This document shows positions 55,824-64,000 of a DNA stretch of 64,000 bases, one piece after another; position 1 is the first letter of the stretch, and every line of letters begins with the position of its first letter. The DNA is from Dermacentor variabilis. Its lineage: Eukaryota; Arthropoda; Arachnida; Ixodida; Ixodidae. The DNA lies in contig NC_134574.1 in assembly GCF_050947875.1 (NCBI RefSeq), positions 106,137,469-106,201,468 on the forward strand, written 5' to 3'. The notes under the pieces were generated by a model. That model did no database searches, had not been told where the DNA came from, and saw only the letters and a list, made by a program, of their open reading frames with translations. Position numbers and translations under genes: made by a program.

Positions 55824-56147
55824 GCTGGTATCTTCGGGCGATCAATCTCGAGAGTAATCCAGTGTTTGTCATCTTGTTCGGGTGGCCCAAAACAGCCCCT
55901 CCGACTAGATTCAATTGGTTCTTTCAGATCGCTGAAATCTGACTTGGACCGCCTAGAAATTCTCCCGCCAACCTCGTCGGTGACACTGCAAGATCCCGAT
56001 GCTTTCCGATTATGTGAACGCTATGCAGCTTCCATGAGCGTACTTTTGCCGGTACCGGCTAAGTCATTTTGCACCGCTTCCTAAAGGAGTTGCGCTTTAT
56101 GTGTTCCGCGCCGATGATGGTGTTAGTGGCACCTGAGTTCTTTTTAA
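55824..56147. other. lipocalin B intron 3, second part
   Basis: Collinear with about 4012-4325 of copy A. The 188-codon plus ORF that crosses it (55518-56084) begins inside the inserted element and has no counterpart in copy A. Confidence 0.5.
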
Positions 56148-57070
56148 GGCGGAAGCCTTTAATGGCTCATTGTCAAGGTCATCTACCGTTAGCAGAAACT
56201 GTCACAGCTTTCCGGCCTCCTGATTGGTCTCCTCTGTGTTGTGACGTTACTGTCGCTAGGCATAGGTGTGCGCCTTCTGATTGGCTCGCGTGCGTGACGT
56301 CACTGTCGTCAAGTGCGGGTGTCGGGGTGATTCGGAGCCGCGCGGGATGACTCATCACATCGGCACGCGTGCCGGCCGTGTATTCGACGATCCATCCTGA
56401 CGTCACTGTCGTCAGGCGCTTGAGGTGGCCTCCCGATCGGGCGGTGACGTCATTGTCGCCAGGCGCGCGTGGCAACCGTTTGCTTTGGTGTGGTGTGGCG
56501 GCGGCGGTAGTGGCAGTTTAATTTGCGGTATCATGTGGGAAGGACGCCTCGTCTGGCCAAACCAGTGTCCTCCAAAACACGTGAGGTACGGCAGCCGCTG
56601 CACGCAAGTGGAGCTCTAGAGAGGCTGAGCGTATACGTCGTATGCATCAGGGCAGCGAGGCGCGTTCGACACTACACAGTCCAGGGACGCGACGGGCCAA
56701 CGCAAGAGAGGCGACGCGTTTGAAGCGACTCTCCGGGTGCCAAGGCAAATGAAGCTCGGAAGCGCCGTGACCGCCATCTTGCCGCGGCAAGCCGAGCAAG
56801 TACAAGTCAAGCGAGCGAACTGAATGATGACGATGGCCAACCACACCCCGACACCGTCATGGAAGACGCACCTCCTCCTGATCCACAAACGGCGCTGCAA
56901 CAGTTCCAGGCGGCCGCAAACTACTTCAACAGACACTTCGTAAACAAACATTCACATAACAGTGTACGATTTGTGTGCCTCCGTGGTGCTTCTAACGCAA
57001 CAAAACGCCATTGACAATGGTGTCAGGCTTCTGCCGTTTCACACTTTAGTCTGGACAAAGTGTCTTTCAT
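56148..57070. mobile_element. 0.92-kb segment private to copy B, with TGACGTCA motifs
   Basis: Copy A goes from GAGTTCTTTTTT directly to CTTTAATCGAGAAGC (4319-4345). Copy B has AAGGCGGAAGCCTTTAATGG right after GAGTTCTTTTT and resumes copy-A-like sequence at about 57070. TTAA at 56147-56150 suggests a TTAA-type end on the left; no matching right end was found. The left half carries four TGACGT(C/T)A(C/T)TGTCG motifs. Around 56780-57010 the plus strand has an open frame with HPDTVMEDAPPPDPQTALQQ, which I do not recognise. Confidence 0.45.
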
Positions 57071-57524
57071 TTTTTTTCTTTAGAGGCGAGCAGCGACAGT
57101 ACCTCATACTAGCGCAAAAACCTTGCTGTGCTGGCATAGGACTGTCTTGTAAAATATGACAACTGTAGCGGTGGCTTTCATTGCCTACAGTTTTCGGCTG
57201 GCGTGCACTGTTGCTAGCCGTGATATTATATCACTGTGTGACGCGAGGTGACGCAGCGTTCAGATTGCCGTCCTCGTAAGTACCAATCGGCTCTCCCTTC
57301 CTTCTACCTCGTGGATCCGAAAAGTGACCCACCGTTTGGGTGGCACATGTTTCCTCTCATTCGGTTCTAGTGAAACTTGCCATGCGGCTTGGAGGACCGG
57401 TTCAACCACCCAAACTTACCACCTCTTTCCTTATCTTAACACTCCAACAGACGTGGCCATCGAATTCAACTGAATTGAATTGTCGAATTGAATTCATGAC
57501 ATTCCGCTGTCTTCTGAGAGGCAA
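57071..57524. other. lipocalin B intron 3, third part
   Basis: Collinear with about 4340-4775 of copy A, non-coding. Confidence 0.5.
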
Positions 57525-57990
57525 GAAAGAGAGTCAACGTTTATTGATGCCAGCAATCATGGGTGTGGACGCAGCCTCCCTCCGCCTAGCAGACAGCCGA
57601 GATCCCCTAGGTCTCAGCCGTTACCTCGGCCAGCTGGACAGCCTGGACCTGATTTTCCTTCCGGTTTTCAATTTCGCGGCCCTCGAAAACGGCCGCCTTC
57701 GAGCATGCTCATAGAATATGCGGGGGATCTGCCCAATCCTTACATAAGTTACATTTATCATTGTATTGCCCTGGGCAGAACCTCCTGCAGGCCACCGGGT
57801 TAGGATACATGCTTGTTTGCAGGATGCGCCCGGACACCGCCTGTTTCTTGGTTAGCTCAGGATCAGCTGGTGGGCACTGGGCGCTACCCAGCCGATAGTA
57901 ATCGGCTGGGTAGATTTCTATTCGATTTCTATGTAGCTGACCACTCAGTCTCCCCTCGTCCCCTGCTAGGCCGGCCCACTTCTTCGGCGA
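57525..57990 (-). pseudogene. old LINE fragment, uninterrupted copy
   Basis: Joins without a gap the two pieces that in copy A are at 4775-5015 and 6955-7190. It therefore represents the pre-insertion state for copy A's plus-strand LINE. The sequence is too worn for a frame. Confidence 0.6.
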
Positions 57991-58301
57991 GTTAGTCCTC
58001 GAGCTTCGTTGTGAGCAGCCTAGTTGCCGAGGGAAGCGGAGTGTGCTGGCCCATAAATAATTTGTATCGTCCCGGGATGATCGTCGTGCCTAAGAAACGG
58101 AAATTGACGCAGTGATAAGAGCACCGTTCATAAAACCACATAATTTGCCACTCAATAAATATAAAGTAGCAAGCCGAAAGCGCACCATTATTCTGTCAAG
58201 AACGCCTCTCACTTATTTCATCTGCTTTGTACATACCGTCGTCTACTATATTAGCCAAGATGTGCGGTTCCGAAATGCCTTAGAGTTTCATATTACTCCA
58301 A

Positions 58302-59569
58302 CTAGAGGAAAATCTGCCGCGGCGATCGTTCAACCATTATGGGAATGATGGGAAGTATAGGCTACGGAATTGTATTTTGTTGAATGGCAAATAGTCAACA
58401 GGTATTTTTTGGCAGTTCTGGTTTCGCTCCAGGCGCAATTGCTATAACTCGCAGTGGGACGGTGCGGCACAAAGCTCACGGCCCGGCGTTGGGCCAGCGA
58501 CTGGGCCGTTGTTTGTGTCGCGATGTGGTGTCGAAGCCCTGATGAGAAAGTGACGGAATCGTAAACGTGGAAAGAACGTGTTTTGACCGTTTTCACCTTG
58601 GTTTGTTAAGTGTGTTACGTTGGCGCTGTAGCGTTAGGTGCTTTATAAAACGTCAGAAGAGCAAAAGGAGGGCACTGCTGACACAAGACATAGACAGTTG
58701 TACTTCCAATGGCTTGGCAATCAGATTTTATTAAGGACTTCATTACACATTGCCCGTTTATGTGCGCATTTAAATGTGTGTTTTAGAAATTTGAAGCGCA
58801 AACTTGCTTGCGGTAGGAAAGGTTGCTGCTTCCTGGCTGTAGTCTGCTGTGGCAAAATGGGTAAGTGCAAAGGCATGCTATAACAGCTGCTGGCGGCCAC
58901 TTCAGGAGGAGTATGTCAATATAATATGTAATGAAGCATACTCGTAGGAGGCCATAAGCGTCCTAGCTAGCACTGCAGCAGATGTGCGTAAAAGTACTTG
59001 AAGACACTGAGCAATCGCGATAGCCGACGCAGCCTTACGAAAGAGCGAGAGAGTTCGCAAGTGCCTGTCGTTTGCGAGAAAAGTCTCGCGTTTGCAGCGA
59101 GCAGGCGTCGTAGCAGACGACACTTGTAGCATTCCTCACAAAGCCGCGACACTTTCTCACAATACAAAGTTTTTATTTCCATAAATACTTCATCAGTATC
59201 TTTATATAAATACTTGTGGGGTTGTTATTGCTGTTGTAAAAGTAAATAAATATTTATTCTCTGCCGCTGAATCGGGAACATAATTGCAGAATGCACACCC
59301 TGGTGTGCCCTGGCGGCAAACCGTGCTTGAATCTCAAAGTCGTACAAAGCTTACGTAACGTGTTTTGCATTATATAACATACTGCAGAAATAAAATTAGA
59401 TTTTATCTATCTAATATTTGAGTATAGCTTTGTTTACTGCGCCGCAAGCAAACGCTGCTAGTCTAAAGATCGAAGTCAATCCGAAGTATATACTTCCCAT
59501 CATTCTCATGTAGGTTGAGGCAATGCTCAGGAGAGCCCCCGTAGACAGTAGCGCCACATTTTCCTCTAG
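58302..59569. mobile_element. 1.27-kb TIR element, private to copy B
   Basis: Left end CTAGAGGAAAATCTGCCGC and right end (reverse complement) CTAGAGGAAAATGTGGCGC. Both are followed within 40-60 bp by a GAATGATGGGAAGTATA block, so the inverted similarity is longer than the terminal 19 bp. Copy A passes the site at about 7560-7580 without an insertion. No transposase seen. The interior has overlapping small ORFs without motifs. Confidence 0.65.
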
Positions 59570-60925
59570 GGTATTTGCTGAGAGACACTGCGAAAAACGG
59601 AATGAGTCGTCATAAACTGGCTCCAGCTGCTTTGCTTTTTGGGGCAGCATAGGTGACCGAGCAGTTGTGAACAGCGCACGTTGCCTGCCTCGTTCTTGTC
59701 ATATCGTGAAATGCAAGGGACTCACCCTGGCTCGGCTAGTTGAGAAGGGGTCGAATGTGCACGATAGCAGCGGGCGCGCAGGATGTGGCCGCTTGCACGA
59801 CGCAAGCGAACGCCCCCGCAGCCATCTCTAGTTCACTCGCTGCTTATTTGCCAGGCTTGATGAAACTTCAAGGCGATGCCCTGCGTACATATACTTTCAT
59901 AATGTAAAGCGGTTGTTTCATAACCTCTGATGATATACAAAGTCCTTATTAATCGTGATTACAATACGAATGCAGCATTGAAAAGGCCGAAAGTTGTAGA
60001 ATGCGTGTAATGTTCGAACAATGTTAACTTAATTAAACGCTAGTTTAAAAAATTATGACCCATACCAAAAATGCCAACACTACGCGAAAGTTTTACAAAC
60101 ACTATAAGCACAAATTATGAAGAAATCTATTTTGCGGCCATAATGACGCGAGAAATGCGGCCCTAAACAACCCTTTCAGCTGCCATATCGTAAGGCTGCT
60201 CATTAGCATAATGCGCATGGGTAGTCGAACCGAAATTAATAGCGTAATTCGCTGCAGTACGCGACGCAGAGGACGTCAAATTGCCGCTTGCAAATTAATT
60301 CTTCCTGTGACGCTATTCACGTCCTACTTACTCAGCCAATCAATAGGCTGCTACGGCCGCTCTTTCAATCCTCCACCATATATTCGGAACATTTTAAACA
60401 CCTTGCATGGGCTTCTGCTCGCTACCATTCACTTTCTTTTTCATACCTTTACATCGTAATAGAGCTGGCGAGGACGAAGAAATAGTTTTATTCTAAATGC
60501 TCTGCCGCCTAACTACACCTCGTTTAACCCGCGCGTTACTCCCGTCACAGCCTTCATGGCCGGGAGTGCACTTCGTTACTGCACACAACGTGTACATGTC
60601 GCTTAACACACCAAACAGTCCTCCTGTCCTCGACCCCGCCGTCTAAAAGTGGGAAGGCGCACTCTCGAGTTCGGTCCCACGTGACCAGCAAGAGCTCGTG
60701 CCGCGGCTCCTGAAGACGGCCAAACGTGCAGGGTAGGTAGTCTGCAAGAGTCCACCTAGTGGACGTGTCCATTTCGCCTGGTGTTGAAGTTCCGATTTGT
60801 GGTGCTGGGCTGCGCGTCCGCAGCAGCAAGGTGCCACAGCCGATCGCCATGGGATTAAATCAGCAGGAGGAGTTCTCGGCGCACAAGCGACAGACGGACG
60901 GACCGACGTATGAATAGTCTAGCCA
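59570..60925. other. lipocalin B intron 3, fourth part
   Basis: Collinear with 7580-8837 and 10185-10255 of copy A. Non-coding. Confidence 0.5.
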
Positions 60926-62100
60926 CATACAGCTTCGCTGTCATAATGAAACAGAGTGTCCGGACGAGGTGTGCTACTCACGCCCTTCTATTTCATAACA
61001 GGATGTCCAAGATCGCTTGTCTTCAAAACGCACACTGAGATCCAGTCGGTGCCTGGAATTCTCCCTTAACTTCAGCGACATTGTACGCTAAGTGTAAAAT
61101 GGAATCCACACTAGCTAACTTTTGCTATTTATACAGCTGCGCGTAAATAAAAACGAGGGGCGAGCGTAAGAGAGGCATAAAGAGGGCTGACCTACAACTG
61201 GTTTTTGTCTCTAGAGGGTGCACATGTATAGTCAACTCAGAAAAAGGACAAGAAGAAACTCAAGAACGTAGTTGACATCTTGAGGACCGTTACACCTTCA
61301 CACCGTTTTTACGCGCTGCTATTTGACGATCATGAATAACGTACCAGCCAGAACTTCAGTTCTAATATCTGCGTTGGCAACGTTTTGCCAGGCCCTATCG
61401 AGCAATTTCGACCTCGACGTCGATGAAGCGATTTTCTCTTCCGACGATCAGATTACCTTCGCTGAATCCGGAAAGACTGCAGACCATGGAGAGCCTTCGT
61501 CGGAAACGGGGTGCAAAAAATCGGCAAGTCGATGAATCCTACCTCCTGGTACTTTTTTCGTGGCAAAGCAAATCATGCAGCAGTGCTCATGAGAGGATTT
61601 TTTTCCCAGCCAACTGCGAAAAGCTCAACTTTGGCGTTGTCAATTCGAATGCAGAATCAATCTTTTCTCCGAATGCTGGTACTGGACATGAACATCTGGT
61701 AATAGCTGTACAGAGAGCAACTATCTTTGCTCACCTTGAAAGCATGACACGTTCCGTGGACAGAATATCCAGCATGGTACAGTTCAGCTCTGGTAGAAAT
61801 TTTCTAAGGCTTACAGCATAGTTATTAGCGTGCGCAAAAAAATTTTGAAAAACTACTCGACATCTGCCAGAGAGCTTTCAACCACAGTTCAACATGTTGA
61901 GAGTGCCTTCACACGTGGCGAACGAAAGATAGACTTCAACGAGTAGGTGACAAGCGTATAGGCGTAAAATCATAAATTATTGCGGAGTCAATTAAACAGC
62001 TGCGACCAAGACGACTCGACGTTTCTTGGACTACTAGGCAACGCTCACGGTAAGAAGGCATACTGCAGAGTTCAACATTTCCCTCTTTCCTTGAACCGTT
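60926..62100. other. unassigned segment after the duplication
   Basis: ORFs of 63-132 codons at 61323-61821 overlap in three frames. None has a recognised motif. They may be part of the decayed transposon suspected just downstream. Confidence 0.3.
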
Positions 62101-62312
62101 ATCGCTTTACAACGTACACTATCTGGCAGCCTCACATGGGCGCTATTGATTGTAGCTATACAAAACTCCGGCACGAATTTATGAGTGTTTCAGGAAGGTC
62201 AAGAACGTGCCTCTACTGCACTCTTCATTTGTGCGGTCAATGGAGCCTCACATTTGAAGTTGGCCGAAAACATGGCGACAAAAAAAAATTGTGTGGAAAC
62301 CATCGACGATAA
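62100..62312 (+). pseudogene. possible PIF/Harbinger-like transposase fragment
   Basis: MGAIDCSYTKLRHE in the plus frame resembles the GAIDC-T-(Y/H)-I-x-(I/L) block holding the first catalytic aspartate of Harbinger/DDE_4 transposases. What follows (CGQWSLTFEVGRKHGDKK) can be forced onto L-x-F-x-x-V-x-x-x-x-G-S-x-H-D only loosely. A tentative call. Confidence 0.3.
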
Positions 62313-62700
62313 TGATCAATGGAAAGAGTAGTTGAACGGTGGTAGGGACAAAAAGAAAGCGCGAAATACATGGCGAGAGATCCATTCTCATTAATAAATA
62401 GATGATGCGCTTGAAGGCGTAAAATAATGCGATTAGTATCAGTTGGCAATTTCACCAAGTTTCGGTATGTTTGTCTTCGGTGTGTTTGCCTGTTTGTCTG
62501 CAACAAACCTACTTCCCAACTCAGATTACTATGTAGTCCTTGTTCCGATGAGTAGTCGGGCTCTTGTACTGAGGGAACAATGTTTGAAACCTATCGTCGG
62601 ACCAACTCAGATCACTAGGTATTTGACACTAGCTATTTACTGCACTCTCACCAGAGCAGGATTGGCCACCCTGGTGCAATACTTGGCCACACCCTCCTAT

Positions 62701-64000
62701 ATGAATACAACAATCAAATCGCGGCCCTCAGTCCCCAGCACCCGCGAAGCAACTGACCACGGCGGTGGTCAGATCTGTGACGCTGCAGAGGGTGCTAAGA
62801 ATACCTGGCTCCGGACAGGCCGCCATTGGAATCTGAACCTGGCAACGTTTAACGTTAGAACGCTATCTAGTGAGGCGAGTCTAGCAGTGTTATTGGAGGA
62901 ATTAGAGGGTAGTAAATGGGATATAATAGGGCTCAGTGAGGTTAGGAGGACAAAAGAAGCATATACAGTGCTAAAAAGCGGGCATGTACTGTGTTACCGG
63001 GGCTTCGCGGAGAGACGAGAACTAGGAGTCGGATTCCTGATTAATAAGGAAATAGCTGGTAACATACAGGAATTCTATAGCATTAACGAGAGGGTGGCAG
63101 GCCTTGTTGTGAAAATTAATAAGAGGTACAAATTGAAGGTGGTACAAGTCTATGCCTCTACATGCAGTCATGATGACCAGGAAGTCGAAAGCTTTTATGA
63201 AAACGTGGAATCGGCGATGGGTAAAGTCAAAACAAAATACACTATACTGATGGGCGACTTCAATGCCAGGTTAGGCAAGAAGCAGGCTGGAGACAAGTCA
63301 GTGGGGGAATATGGCATAGGCTCTAGGAATAGCAGAGGAGAATTATTAGTAGAGTTTGCAGAACAGAATAATATGCGGATAATGAACAACTTTTTCCGCA
63401 AGCGGGTTAGTCGAAAGTGGACGTGGAGGAGCCCGAATGGTCAGACTAGAAATGAAATCGACTTCATACTCTTCGTGAACCCTGGCATCATACAAGATGT
63501 AGACGTGCTCGGCAAGGTACGCTGCAGTGACCATAGGATGGTAAGAACTCGAATTAGCCTAGACTTGAGGAGGGAACGGACGAAACTGGTACACAAGAAG
63601 CCAATCAATGAGTTAGCGGTAAGAGGAAAACTAGAGGAATTCCGGATCAAGCTACAGAACAGGTATTCGGCTTTAACTCAGGAAGAGGACCTTAGTGTTG
63701 AAGCAATGAACGACTATCTCATGGGCATCATTAACGAGTGCGCAATAGAAGTCGGTGGTAACGCCGTTAGACAGGAAACCAGTAAGCTATCGCAGGAGAC
63801 GAAAGATCTGAACAAGAAACGCCAATGTATGAAAGCCTCTAACTCTACAGCTAGAATAGAACTGGCAGAACTTTCTGAGTTAATCAACAAGCGTAAGACA
63901 GCGGACATCAGGAACTATAATATGGATAGAATTGAACAGGCTCTCAGGAACGGAGGAAGCCTAAAAACAGTGAAGAAGAAACTTGGAATAGGCAAGAATC
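62701..64000 (+). CDS. RTE-type LINE ORF, endonuclease to RT linker (open to window edge)
   Basis: From ATG at 62701 the frame is open for 433 codons to the last base, with no stop or frameshift. It begins MNTTIKSRPSVPSTREATDH and carries the APE endonuclease: LATFNVRTLSSEASLAV, WDIIGLSEVRR, ILMGDFNARLG, NEIDFIL and CSDHRMV, so the N, E, D-x-N, D and S-D-H catalytic positions are all present. It then enters the linker KLSQETKDLNKKRQCM and MDRIEQALRNGGSLKT, which matches the start of RTE copy 2 at 31.9 kb almost word for word. RT should follow beyond 64000. It encodes the nicking and copying enzyme of the element. Start choice: first ATG before the endonuclease with an unbroken frame. It may be a recent, potentially complete copy. 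Confidence 0.85.
   Translation, partial: MNTTIKSRPSVPSTREATDHGGGQICDAAEGAKNTWLRTGRHWNLNLATFNVRTLSSEASLAVLLEELEGSKWDIIGLSEVRRTKEAYTVLKSGHVLCYRGFAERRELGVGFLINKEIAGNIQEFYSINERVAGLVVKINKRYKLKVVQVYASTCSHDDQEVESFYENVESAMGKVKTKYTILMGDFNARLGKKQAGDKSVGEYGIGSRNSRGELLVEFAEQNNMRIMNNFFRKRVSRKWTWRSPNGQTRNEIDFILFVNPGIIQDVDVLGKVRCSDHRMVRTRISLDLRRERTKLVHKKPINELAVRGKLEEFRIKLQNRYSALTQEEDLSVEAMNDYLMGIINECAIEVGGNAVRQETSKLSQETKDLNKKRQCMKASNSTARIELAELSELINKRKTADIRNYNMDRIEQALRNGGSLKTVKKKLGIGKN

Larger units (their letters stand above)
51296..60925 (+). repeat. segmental duplication, copy B
   Basis: Partner of 2282-10255 in the same orientation. It is longer because of private insertions at 53031-55823, about 56148-57070 and 58302-59569. 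It lacks copy A's plus-strand LINE (with its Penelope insertion) and the 1.35-kb segment. Confidence 0.8.

Noticed and set aside
55518..56084. 188-codon plus-strand ORF
   Set aside because: It crosses the right end of an inserted TIR element into intron DNA; copy A has no equivalent ORF and no domain is recognisable.
56412..56951. Overlapping ORFs of 63-111 codons on both strands
   Set aside because: They arise from CG-rich repeat sequence in a copy-B insertion; no domains and no conservation could be seen.

Overview
The window looks like nuclear DNA of a hard tick (Ixodidae, probably a metastriate). Three things point there: spliced exons of tick salivary lipocalins, a tRNA-derived SINE that I recognise as tick Ruka type, and a dense load of RTE, CR1, I/R1-like, Gypsy, Penelope-like and TIR elements. 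There is no prokaryotic gene organisation. Real host coding sequence is only about 850 bp in short exons; nearly every long ORF belongs to a decayed or nested transposon.

Host genes (+ strand). Lipocalin gene A can be followed through four exons whose splice phases all fit: exon 2 (2579-2712), exon 3 (2955-3049), exon 4 (18170-18265) and a terminal exon 5 (22658-22845) with a polyA signal at the stop codon. Its signal-peptide exon must lie left of the window. Lipocalin gene B begins at 36.1 kb with a TATA box and a signal-peptide exon (36207-36311). After an intron of about 15.3 kb it continues with exon 2 (51588-51721) and exon 3 (51960-52054); its exons 4 and 5 should lie beyond the right edge. 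The two genes are direct-orientation paralogues. The duplication includes introns: about 2282-10255 matches about 51296-60925.

Layout. 0-2.3 kb: LINE fragment, TCATCG minisatellite, Penelope-type tail repeats. 2.3-22.9 kb: gene A; its introns hold a LINE with a nested Penelope-like insertion (5.0-7.0 kb), a near full-length minus-strand LINE (10.3-14.2 kb), a Gypsy pol remnant (14.2-17.2 kb) and a CR1-like remnant. 22.9-36.1 kb: intergenic DNA dominated by an ISL2EU-type DNA transposon (23737-32577) with matching TIRs, a SWIM/YqaJ nuclease gene and a convergent THAP/DDE transposase gene; two RTE copies sit in the transposase's first intron. 36.3-51.6 kb: gene B intron 1, with MITEs, minisatellites, Gypsy gag and RT pieces, and CR1. 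51.6-60.9 kb: duplication copy B with three private insertions. 62.7 kb to the end: the 5' part of an RTE whose frame is open to the window edge.

The two duplicated blocks act as a natural before/after pair. An element present in only one block either entered after the duplication or was lost from the other, and nesting gives a further order (old LINE, then plus-strand LINE, then Penelope insertion in block A). All statements come from reading the sequence by eye; family names rest on remembered motif patterns, not on searches.
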